Of a stretch of DNA of 54,595 nucleotides, positions 15,890-22,151 are shown piece by piece; the stretch's first letter is position 1, and every line of letters begins with the position of its first letter. Under the pieces are notes generated by a model, which was not told the origin of the DNA, did no database searches, and saw nothing but the letters and a program-made list of their open reading frames with translations. The stretch comes from Bacteroidales bacterium (GTDB lineage: Bacteria > Bacteroidota > Bacteroidia > Bacteroidales > WCHB1-69), in the NCBI GenBank assembly GCA_024400835.1, contig JAKSMC010000023.1, positions 1 to 54,595 on the forward strand, in the 5' to 3' direction. The position numbers and the translations under genes were made by a program.

Positions 15890-16188
15890 TTATTGAAAAA
15901 GATCGTCCATAGTAACCTGCGATTGTATCAAGCCGCTATATTTTCCCTGTTTTACTCCGTATGAAGTAATCATAGTCAGATGCAGTGCTTTTTTCGTTTT
16001 GGTTTCCTCTCTGAATCTTTCAATTTTATTACGCAAAACTTTGTCATAGTCGTTGGTTATTTCATATTCTCCGTAACAGAATTTCATCTCGCACAAATTA
16101 ATTACTCGATCTCGTCTATCGATGACCAAGTCTATTTGTGCGCCGCGAGGTATGTCTTCCTCTTGATTTTGTACCTTCTGTTTCTGAT
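15890..16188 (-). pseudogene. C-terminal fragment of a disrupted AAA ATPase
   Basis: On the minus strand the frame reads QKQKVQNQEEDIPRGAQ, then IDLVIDRRDRVINLCEMKF and onward to YSGLIQSQVTMDDLFQ and a TAA at 15890. This is the nuclease-like C-terminus (GAQIDLVIDRR...LCEMKF) of the archaeal-type/AAA_14 ATPases of Bacteroidales. The preceding part of the protein is found 2.15 kb away at 18343-18504, in the same strand and order. Both fragments end in the same 14 bases. Removing the intervening segment and one repeat copy restores one continuous frame. A short ATG frame (from 16129) exists but is only the fragment itself. Confidence 0.85.
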
Positions 16189-16215
16189 TATTTTTCCAGT
16201 AAGATTACAAACAAG

Positions 16216-16255
16216 AAAAGGAGGGCGACTAAAAAGTGGTCTTCCTCCTTTTTTT
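16216..16255. terminator. terminator of the inserted ECF operon
   Basis: AAGGAGG (16218-16224) and CCTCCTT (16244-16250) with an inner ACT/AGT pair form a hairpin. It has a T-run on both strands and lies just beyond the last gene of the minus-strand operon. Confidence 0.65.
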
Positions 16256-16272
16256 ATGGACGAGCTAAAGGA

Positions 16273-16722
16273 CTAACGGGTTCTTTTGTTATCCTTTTTC
16301 TTGTTTAAGATGTATTGAATAATAGTGTACAACCTGTCTTTATTTCTCAGATCATGGAAGACGTAGATGGTAAGTTCGGATTCGGAGGCTCCAACAAGGC
16401 ATGCGTTTTTCAACGAAACATTGCCGTTTGTCTTTGGTTGCTGGAGCAATGGATCTTCATTATTCCTAATACAAATTGTCAGGCTGCCTGAGGAAGTTTC
16501 TTTTGATGATTTCAGTCCATATTCGTCAAGAATCTTTCTGAAAGAGGCAATATCTTTGGCCTGTACCAGCGTGATGTCGACTTTGATGTCGTCAATCTTC
16601 TGATTCTTGAAATAAGCAACCTTTTTGACATCTTTCCGCTGAGAACATTTCTGATAGAATGCGGACTGGGCCGAAGCGGATAGGCTAATGGCCATGATTA
16701 TTATGAATAGAATCTTTTTCAT
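16273..16722 (-). CDS. small secreted protein, DUF4252/DUF6108-like
   Basis: A 149-residue protein starting MKKILFIIIMAISLSASAQS, a clear signal peptide with cleavage near residue 19. The mature part, SAFYQKCSQRKDVKKVAYF..., resembles small exported proteins (DUF4252/DUF6108 type) that accompany ECF sigma/anti-sigma pairs in Bacteroidota; the family name is tentative. The start at 16722 forms a four-base ATGA overlap with the anti-sigma-like gene, so it is translationally coupled as the last gene of the operon. A longer reading from 16752 would lack a signal peptide at its start. Function unknown. Confidence 0.68.
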   Translation of the reverse strand: MKKILFIIIMAISLSASAQSAFYQKCSQRKDVKKVAYFKNQKIDDIKVDITLVQAKDIASFRKILDEYGLKSSKETSSGSLTICIRNNEDPLLQQPKTNGNVSLKNACLVGASESELTIYVFHDLRNKDRLYTIIQYILNKKKDNKRTR

Positions 16723-17090
16723 AGGGCTGTCTGTATTGTTCTGTCCAACCATTGTTCCGCACAGGAATAATTGCAGTCGCTTCCGCTAGTATAAATTTGC
16801 GTAGGCTGTTTGAATACCAGTACGGCTATTATACTTGAGAGTGAGATTATGATGATAATGGCTGCAGCAACCCTCCTGGATCGTGAAAGGAAGGATGCTT
16901 TCCTTGAATGCACCGTCTGGTGATCTTTTCTGGCCATGGCGAGTGGGAGCAGCACAGCAGCGTCATCCGGTCTTAGATTCCTCACCGCCGAGTCGCATAC
17001 GAAGGCATTGAAAAGTTCTTCAAGGTCGGTTTGGCTTATCGTCCCATCATAGAACGACGCCAATAGTTTGTCTAATTTTTTAAAATCCAT
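16719..17090 (-). CDS. membrane anti-sigma-factor-like protein
   Basis: A 123-residue protein beginning MDFKKLDKLLASFYDGTISQTDLEELF. This is a short cytosolic helical region of the type found in Bacteroidota anti-sigma proteins (a helix followed by a DGT-like turn). One transmembrane segment (AAAIIIIISLSSIIAVLVF) lies near residues 76-94, with a short outer tail. It overlaps the end of the sigma factor gene by 11 bases and the next gene by four. The position and topology support an anti-sigma role; there is no FecR domain. The start at 17090 is preferred over an upstream ATG at 17129 because it gives a normal overlap and start of the conserved region. Confidence 0.68.
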   Translation of the reverse strand: MDFKKLDKLLASFYDGTISQTDLEELFNAFVCDSAVRNLRPDDAAVLLPLAMARKDHQTVHSRKASFLSRSRRVAAAIIIIISLSSIIAVLVFKQPTQIYTSGSDCNYSCAEQWLDRTIQTAL

Positions 17091-17538
17091 TTTTATAGTA
17101 TTCTTTAAGTTTTTTATGTGCAAGTGCAAGCTGCTTCTTTACCGCGACAGGTGTGCGAGTAATCTTTATTGCAATCTCAAAACAAGAAAATCCCTCTATA
17201 TCGTGCATCTTGACAATTTGTCTTTGCAGATCTGTCAATCTTGATAACATTTCATCGATATCAAGGGAATGGTCTGAATCTTCGTGAAAGACTTCTATAG
17301 TTATTGATTTTTCTATTTCGGCATGTCTTTGCCTGTTGCGCAAAAATTCCAAGGCCTTCTTGCTCACCATTCCATATAGGTAGCCGCGTTTATTTGGTAT
17401 CTTATCGTATTGTCCTTCACGCTTGTCGATAATCACAAATAGATCCTGTAAGATGTCATAAGCGTCATCTTTGTCCTTAACAATGCTTTCGGCTCTGAAA
17501 AACAGTATGTCGTATATATCAAGAAAAGTCTTTTTCAT
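17080..17538 (-). CDS. ECF RNA polymerase sigma factor
   Basis: A 152-residue sigma-70 family protein of the extracytoplasmic-function type. Region 2 shows DDAYDILQDLFVIID and PNKRGYLYGMVSKKALEFLRNRQR. Region 4 shows LTDLQRQIVKMHDIEGFSCFEIAIKITRTPVAVKKQLALAHKKLKEYY, the helix-turn-helix for -35 recognition. It is slightly short at the N-terminus compared with 160-180 residue relatives. It lies 74 bases downstream of a lipoprotein gene and overlaps the anti-sigma-like gene. It is part of the inserted segment, so its promoter targets may lie in the same operon. Confidence 0.88.
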   Translation of the reverse strand: MKKTFLDIYDILFFRAESIVKDKDDAYDILQDLFVIIDKREGQYDKIPNKRGYLYGMVSKKALEFLRNRQRHAEIEKSITIEVFHEDSDHSLDIDEMLSRLTDLQRQIVKMHDIEGFSCFEIAIKITRTPVAVKKQLALAHKKLKEYYKNGF

Positions 17539-17612
17539 AAACTAACCACGAATACAAACCAGGATGGCGGAAAGCCCCCTGGTTTGTAATTGTAAACGAT
17601 GCCATCAAATCG

Positions 17613-18113
17613 TTATTCTTTGTCGATAAGCCAATACCACATTTCTGTTTCTTTGTCGAAACAAACTTCAACCGCGTATCCTTCCAAGATAGCATCAAGG
17701 ACCTTCGTTGACACATTCTTCGGATTGTTGATACAGAGGCCATCAGAAAACTTTGTATGATCCACTGGCGCTTTGATCCGGTTTACTGTCAAGATATACT
17801 CGGATTCGTTTTCCGACATTGAAAATCTTGCCACATTTCTTTGGCTGACCTTGGTCAATGTGATTTTTGAATAGACCAAGGAATAAAGCAGAGAACGAGA
17901 GGTATACACTTTTCCGTGCTCTCCAACTGAATAATGATTCTTTTCTGCTGTAAGCACTTCCGTGTATGGCTTCTCATAATCGCTAGTCGCCTCGACAGTC
18001 TTTTTATTTAGGACAGGTGTCTCTGTTGTTAATGTTTCATTTTTTTCGCAGCTTGTAAAAGCGATGATGGATAAAATGAATAAAAAACCGATTGGTTTGT
18101 AAATACTTTTCAT
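17613..18113 (-). CDS. lipoprotein of unknown function in the ECF cassette
   Basis: A 166-residue protein with a lipoprotein signal, MKSIYKPIGFLFILSIIAFTSC, with lipobox cysteine at residue 22. The mature part is polar with scattered aromatic residues and ends in ETEMWYWLIDKE. I do not recognise the family. The frame is open further upstream, but the lipoprotein signal fixes the start at 18113. It is the first gene of the four-gene minus-strand operon and could be the sensed or regulated envelope component. No TAnnTTTG box precedes it closely, which would fit transcription by its own ECF sigma factor; that is inference. Confidence 0.68.
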   Translation of the reverse strand: MKSIYKPIGFLFILSIIAFTSCEKNETLTTETPVLNKKTVEATSDYEKPYTEVLTAEKNHYSVGEHGKVYTSRSLLYSLVYSKITLTKVSQRNVARFSMSENESEYILTVNRIKAPVDHTKFSDGLCINNPKNVSTKVLDAILEGYAVEVCFDKETEMWYWLIDKE

Positions 18114-18293
18114 TTTTTTAATTGTTTTAAATTTTCGAATGCTCTGGCGATGCATCTTGTACCAGAAGGTTTGCAATATAGTTGCGTAGAAGTGGGAAAA
18201 AGTGAATTCGGATAAGAAATTTTTGATTTTTTTTCTTAATAATGCGTCTCTAACCCATATGGCATAGCCACAGAGAGGCGACTTGCGGGGTGT

Positions 18294-18341
18294 AATAACC
18301 ATCAAAAAGTTTACCTGTAAATAACCATTAAAAAGTTTACC
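18294..18341. repeat. two tandem 22-bp units at the insert edge (IS-end-like)
   Basis: AATAACCATyAAAAAGTTTACC occurs at 18294-18315 and 18320-18341, 26 bp apart, and ends two bases... one base from the 14-bp direct repeat. Tandem terminal units of this kind are reminiscent of IS21-family ends; no istA/istB genes are present. Family attribution is from memory and uncertain. Confidence 0.4.
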
Positions 18342-18342
18342 A

Positions 18343-18504
18343 CTTCTGTTTCTGATGGCTATACCAAGATGAATATTCGCTTAGAACCGCACTGATTCCT
18401 ATTTGTCGTTTGATTTGGGAAAGATGGTCCTTGCAAACCTGTTCAAAAGCATAGCCTGCCCAAGCTTTTCGAGACGGATTATCCAATGTGTTTGTCCAAA
18501 ATTG
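18343..18504 (-). pseudogene. middle fragment of the disrupted AAA ATPase
   Basis: On the minus strand a 54-codon frame reads FWTNTLDNPSRKAWAGYAFE, then QVCKDHLSQIKRQIGISAVL and SEYSSWYSHQKQK. This is the region immediately preceding the GAQIDLVIDRR segment in Bacteroidales ATPases of this type. It joins in frame to the fragment at 15890-16188 through the shared 14 bases. The P-loop half of the protein is absent: a stop lies at 18505-18507, directly where a palindromic repeat array begins, so a second event (deletion of the N-terminal half) is needed. Confidence 0.85.
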
Positions 18505-18505
18505 T

Positions 18506-18622
18506 TAGATAACGATAGAAGATAGTATTATTACTCGTCGTTATCTGCTATAAAAACATAGATAACGATAAGGAATAATACTATTGTTGGTCGTTATCTA
18601 TTAAAAAATATGAGATAACGAC
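18506..18622. repeat. 53-bp-period array with nested palindromes
   Basis: AGATAACGA-type sites start at 18507, 18560 and 18613, and TCGTTATCT sites at 18538 and 18591, all at exact 53-bp period. Two complete palindromes (TCGTTATCT-N13/14-AGATAACGA) and one half-site result. The array lies on the upstream side of the ATPase relic. Comparable but different palindromes precede the intact ATPases, suggesting an operator-like or binding-site array. It is too short and has no conserved-repeat/variable-spacer pattern for CRISPR. Confidence 0.7.
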
Positions 18623-18726
18623 CATTAATATTGGATGGTGAAAAGCATACAAATGGCTGTAATCAACTGTTTTTTGCTGGTTATTTTTCTTCAAATCGCT
18701 TATTACTGACTTTCGAGATATTTTAG

Positions 18727-18734
18727 TATTTTTG
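18727..18734 (+). promoter_or_regulatory. -7 box (TATTTTTG) almost at the start codon
   Basis: TATTTTTG ends six bases before the ATG at 18741. Transcription would start at or next to the ATG, implying a leaderless or nearly leaderless mRNA. Confidence 0.6.
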
Positions 18735-18740
18735 CCGCCT

Positions 18741-20234
18741 ATGATTAAAAAGTACATCCTCTTATTTTGCTTATTGGTTGGTAGTTGCCTCCTTTTCGCC
18801 CAAACAGACTCCTCCCACACCGATGTTGCGGAGACCCGGGATTCCGCCGTCTATATTCCGATGGACTTGCAAGACTGCCTTCGCCAGTTGGATATCCTGA
18901 TTCCCGATTCCGTGCGCGACAATATTCGACAAATGGAGGAACAGACCTTTTGCACCAACGCACATTTCGGACTCGGGATGTGGATACGCAACCATTGGCA
19001 ACTGTGGGGCCAGTCACGACTGTGGACGTACTTTCACAAACTGGGTTTGTCGCATCCCGACGACATTTCCGACCTCATCCTCCAATCCTATCATCGCTAC
19101 TTGAACGGCAAGCCCTTGAATATTCGTCCCTATATTCAAAAAACAAAGCAGTATTGGAAAAATATACAGTCAGAAAACCAAAAGAAAACTCGGCAAAATA
19201 GTCGTGCCTATAATAAGGCTCTTAAAAAATTTCAATTGTGGGATACTCAGGCCGTTCATAACTGGGAAGATTGCAAACAACTCTTAGGACTGCCTATGAC
19301 CGATTCCATAACCGGCAGCTGCGTGAGATTCCGAAACCTCGGCGACACCTTAGGCCCAGAAGAATTGAGCTATGTAGAACAACATCGCGCATCCGTTGCC
19401 GTAATTCCATACGAAAACAATTACAATTTCCTTGTTCCATTGGAATCGTACAACAACGATTGGAATGAATTTGACGATATGCTTCCGCATAAAGGGCATC
19501 TGAAAAAAGTGATTGGCACTGGGCAAACGGACAGAGATGTTCCTTTTACCTATCGTGTTAGCTATAGCAAAGAGGGACAAATTACGGACAAATGGGTGAA
19601 ACTACCCGGTGAAACTTGGAAAGAAGTTCACCAATACGACTCGCTGGGCCGGCGAAGCAAAGTGGAAATCTATCGCAACGACACGTTACTTGAGCGACAC
19701 ACCTATACCTATCATTCAGACACCTACCTGTGGAATATAGAAAAGCGTGCGCGAAACGCTTCCGAACTGCTTCCTCAGCTCGTTTCCTATAGCTGCACAA
19801 TGGACAAGGATGGGCGAGTCATTCAAGAAGAAAAAATAATGCCCGATTCTATATCCGAAAAAATGAGTTCCGACCTATGTCTAATTCAATATGACCAAAA
19901 AGGTCGTCTGACCAATCGCCTTTTTTATAAGAATAAGACGCTGAGATTTTACTCGTCTAATGTTTACGATGATTCCAAAAACATCTCGTATTCATTTGAC
20001 AATGATGATGTTGAATACAACGATGCCTGCTGGATTTCTTTGTTGAGCAAGTACGGGGATAAACATTACTTTACCAACTTGGATAATTATGGCGATATAG
20101 ATGTAGAGTTCCTATGGAACTATTATTATTGGCAATATTTTCGTTATGACCGATACGGGAATATGACGCGCAACATTGTTGAAGATGACGGTCAACGAAC
20201 TCAAGTGATGAAATGCCGGATCCGCTACTGGTAG
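18741..20234 (+). CDS. secreted DUF6794-type protein with YD-like repeats
   Basis: A 497-residue protein with signal peptide MIKKYILLFCLLVGSCLLFAQ. A helical domain at about residues 35-120 (DLQDCLRQLDILIP..., FGLGMWIRNHWQLWGQSRL, HPDDISDLILQSYHRYLNG) resembles DUF6794 of Bacteroidota. The C-terminal half has loosely repeated YDSLGRRSKVEIY, YDQKGRLTNRLFY and YDRYGNMTRNIVEDDG units like RHS/YD repeats, and it ends without a sorting domain. The TTG at 18732 is part of the promoter box, so ATG 18741 is the start. Function unknown; it is monocistronic and AT-balanced like its neighbours. Confidence 0.75.
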   Translation: MIKKYILLFCLLVGSCLLFAQTDSSHTDVAETRDSAVYIPMDLQDCLRQLDILIPDSVRDNIRQMEEQTFCTNAHFGLGMWIRNHWQLWGQSRLWTYFHKLGLSHPDDISDLILQSYHRYLNGKPLNIRPYIQKTKQYWKNIQSENQKKTRQNSRAYNKALKKFQLWDTQAVHNWEDCKQLLGLPMTDSITGSCVRFRNLGDTLGPEELSYVEQHRASVAVIPYENNYNFLVPLESYNNDWNEFDDMLPHKGHLKKVIGTGQTDRDVPFTYRVSYSKEGQITDKWVKLPGETWKEVHQYDSLGRRSKVEIYRNDTLLERHTYTYHSDTYLWNIEKRARNASELLPQLVSYSCTMDKDGRVIQEEKIMPDSISEKMSSDLCLIQYDQKGRLTNRLFYKNKTLRFYSSNVYDDSKNISYSFDNDDVEYNDACWISLLSKYGDKHYFTNLDNYGDIDVEFLWNYYYWQYFRYDRYGNMTRNIVEDDGQRTQVMKCRIRYW

Positions 20235-20245
20235 GTTTTCTTATA

Positions 20246-20290
20246 CTTTGCGGCTCTGCGGTTTCATCTTCACCGCAAAGGCGCAGAGAA
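20246..20290. repeat. CTTTGCGG / CTCTGCGG intergenic repeat
   Basis: CTTTGCGGCTCTGCGG is followed by CCGCAAAGGCGCAGAG. The complementary blocks occur in the same rather than reversed order, so it is not a simple hairpin. It fills part of the gap between two convergent genes. Confidence 0.4.
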
Positions 20291-20349
20291 AACGCTATGA
20301 CGCAGAAAGGATTTTTTCACGTTTCAAGTCGCTTCCAAAAAAGTCAATG

Positions 20350-20769
20350 TCAATCATTCCTCCACTCCGCAAACGAAGTGTCTGTCTCGTGCAGTCTTAT
20401 GGAATAGAGTTTCACATTGGCCGGCAGGCACGGCTGCAATATCTGGGCGAAATGCTCCAACATATTCTCCGTTGAAGGCACAAACGGGAAGGTGATGACC
20501 TTGTCGTAATGCTTGCGCAAGGTGGCTATGAGATCCGCATCCACGCTGTCAGCAAGCACCAACGCATGATCTAATTTATTGACAACATGCTCGTTTACAA
20601 GATCCTTGAGCAACTTAAAGTCAATGACCATTCCGCTTGCGGGGTCGGGTTCGCCCGTAACGGTGACCTCCATCTTATAGGAATGGCCGTGGATGTTGCG
20701 GCACTTGCCAGGATAACCCATCAGCGCATGCGCCATTTCAAAGTCAAAATGTTTGGTAAGATACAACAT
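20350..20769 (-). CDS. queD: 6-carboxytetrahydropterin synthase (QueD)
   Basis: A 139-residue 6-pyruvoyl-tetrahydropterin-synthase-fold enzyme that makes 6-carboxy-tetrahydropterin from dihydroneopterin triphosphate in queuosine/7-deazaguanine synthesis. Zinc ligands H14 (FEMAHAL), H27 and H29 (IHGHSY) and catalytic C23 (GKCRN) are present. So are the D67-H68 pair in LDHALV and the pterin-anchoring LHET. The CxxxHxH spacing and short length fit QueD rather than eukaryotic PTPS. Monocistronic, with a hairpin repeat downstream of the next upstream gene. Confidence 0.92.
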   Translation of the reverse strand: MLYLTKHFDFEMAHALMGYPGKCRNIHGHSYKMEVTVTGEPDPASGMVIDFKLLKDLVNEHVVNKLDHALVLADSVDADLIATLRKHYDKVITFPFVPSTENMLEHFAQILQPCLPANVKLYSIRLHETDTSFAEWRND

Positions 20770-20827
20770 AATATTGGGGAAATTGGGATTTGAATGGAAA
20801 ATACGTAGAAAGGTAGAATAGTAGAGA

Positions 20828-20895
20828 GGTAGAGACGCGCCAGAGCAACGGCGAATTTATGTTTACGGTGCAACATATAGGCGACGGCGCGTTTC
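20828..20895 (-). repeat. dispersed hairpin element, copy 3 (reverse orientation)
   Basis: Read on the minus strand this 68-bp block aligns without gaps to copy 1 (7386-7464) with about 53 of 68 identical bases. Its outer arms GAAACGCGCC/GGCGCGTCTC are again complementary. It lies between two minus-strand genes, as copies 1 and 2 lie beside plus-strand genes. Confidence 0.6.
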
Positions 20896-20911
20896 GGTAG
20901 ATGAATAGATT

Positions 20912-21994
20912 TTAATGGGAAATAATGATTTTTTTATGAATATGATATTTATCGGTTTGTGCGCGGAGGATATAAACGCCCTCAGGCAATGCTGAAACAT
21001 CCAAGGTGTGGATATCTACGGGTTCTTGAGTTTCCTGCAACACCACCTGCCCCATCATATTCAACAATTGGAAGGACACTGGCTCGGATAAATCCGCAGG
21101 CAGCACAACACTGACTTTGTCGCGCGCCGGATTGGGATAAATCTGGCATCGTACCGACAAGTCCCACTCTACAACACCTGTAGGATTGAAGGCCGTTACG
21201 GAGTCGCTGCCGAAAATCATACCCACCAGTTCGGGATAGTCGATAAACGGATTGCGATTGCCCTGAATACCATAAACAGCGTTGTTTCTGTCGATTTCCT
21301 TCTGGCTGACGGGATCCTCGTTGTGCCAACGAATCAGCATATTCAAAGCCCACGGCTTGAGCGAACCGCCCGTAAACATGGATTGTGTTTCCTGGCCCAG
21401 ATTTTTATCCATATAGCATACGGAAAAATAGAAATAGGTGCGTGCCAAGTCGCCTTTGTATGCATCGTTGGGCTCGAAAACCGTATTGGAATAGCCTGCG
21501 GCTGAGCATGTTCCCAACTTTGAGCCGTTCGTGCTCGTCCACGATGGATTGTTGACCTCACCCAACGGCAGATTGCTGCGATGGCCGTTCACATAGCCGT
21601 CCGTCGGATATAGATGGAACAGGTCCGTGTACATCGGTGCCGCATCGTTAAACCAACTTTTGGGCACAGAATGCTCACGATTGTAGCAATCACCCTCAGA
21701 TGAATAGTTGCCACACTGGTCTGACCCGAATGTGTAGTAATAGGAAGTATATCCGTTGGGGTTGTCGGAATATATATCCCAAACTTTCCCATTGTCAGGG
21801 CGACGGTCCGTCGTATAAAACGCATCCCACAAACCACTGTAGGATAGCGAGGTATGGTTTTTTACAATGTTATGCAAGGCCTTGCGCAAAGCATAGCCTT
21901 TTTTGTTGTATGCGTTGTTATAATAATTGGCCGGCGCCTGTGCATGCACAGCAAATGCCGCCAATAGACAGCAAATCAGTAAGCGAGATTTCAT
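20912..21994 (-). CDS. secreted endonuclease I with T9SS sorting domain
   Basis: A 360-residue extracellular nuclease. It has a signal peptide (MKSRLLICCLLAAFAVHAQA) and an endonuclease I (EndA/NucM) domain with the beta-beta-alpha-metal motif YNREHSVPKSWF and downstream DLFHLYPTDGYVNGHRSNLPLG. A type A T9SS C-terminal sorting domain begins at IYPNPARDKVSV and ends GVYILRAQTDKYHIHKKIIISH. The enzyme cuts DNA non-specifically outside the cell, for nutrient scavenging or biofilm DNA. The ATG at 21994 is chosen over a TTG two codons upstream. A -7 box precedes it. Confidence 0.92.
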   Translation of the reverse strand: MKSRLLICCLLAAFAVHAQAPANYYNNAYNKKGYALRKALHNIVKNHTSLSYSGLWDAFYTTDRRPDNGKVWDIYSDNPNGYTSYYYTFGSDQCGNYSSEGDCYNREHSVPKSWFNDAAPMYTDLFHLYPTDGYVNGHRSNLPLGEVNNPSWTSTNGSKLGTCSAAGYSNTVFEPNDAYKGDLARTYFYFSVCYMDKNLGQETQSMFTGGSLKPWALNMLIRWHNEDPVSQKEIDRNNAVYGIQGNRNPFIDYPELVGMIFGSDSVTAFNPTGVVEWDLSVRCQIYPNPARDKVSVVLPADLSEPVSFQLLNMMGQVVLQETQEPVDIHTLDVSALPEGVYILRAQTDKYHIHKKIIISH

Positions 21995-22013
21995 AGGCAA
22001 TATTAAAGAGGCG

Positions 22014-22021
22014 CAAAAATA
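22014..22021 (-). promoter_or_regulatory. -7 box (TATTTTTG) of the endonuclease I gene
   Basis: TATTTTTG on the minus strand ends 19 bases before the ATG at 21994. An octamer array lies immediately upstream. Confidence 0.6.
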
Positions 22022-22031
22022 CGAAAATAAT

Positions 22032-22063
22032 GATGAAACGATGAAGGGATGAAACGATGAAAC
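22032..22063 (-). repeat. octamer array (YTTCATCN)x4, reverse orientation
   Basis: On the plus strand GATGAAAC, GATGAAGG, GATGAAAC, GATGAAAC in 8-bp register, between the promoters of two divergent genes. Confidence 0.7.
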
Positions 22064-22099
22064 GATTTTAATAATTTACCGTGTACCTCAAAAAAAACG

Positions 22100-22107
22100 T
22101 ATCTTTG
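22100..22107 (+). promoter_or_regulatory. -7 box (TATCTTTG) of pepT
   Basis: TATCTTTG 44 bases before the ATG at 22152; matches TAnnTTTG. Confidence 0.6.
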
Positions 22108-22151
22108 CACTCCTTTTTCAACAAAGCATTAATTCTTAAAAACCCTTTATA

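Larger units (their letters stand above)
16175..18356. mobile_element. 2,154-bp insert flanked by 14-bp direct repeats
   Basis: CTTCTGTTTCTGAT occurs at 16175-16188 and again at 18343-18356. Between them lies a segment carrying four minus-strand genes (lipoprotein, ECF sigma factor, anti-sigma-like protein, small secreted protein) and no transposase. The repeats fall inside one ATPase coding sequence, so they behave like an insertion target duplication. The right edge holds two tandem copies of an AACCATyAAAAAGTTTACC unit resembling insertion-sequence ends; the left edge has no matching inverted copy that I can see. The mechanism is unknown: a cargo-carrying insertion, or a transposon whose transposase was later lost. 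Confidence 0.65.

Noticed and set aside
16175..16188. Explanation of the ATPase fragments as two unrelated paralogue ends
   Set aside because: Considered because the residues before QKQK on the insert side (SYWKNN) loosely resemble the ATPase. A stop codon follows immediately, and a 14-base exact match with in-frame continuity favours insertion with duplication.
18506..18622. Possible CRISPR array
   Set aside because: Only two to three units, palindromes differ internally, the intervening sequence is itself similar between units, and no cas genes are present.
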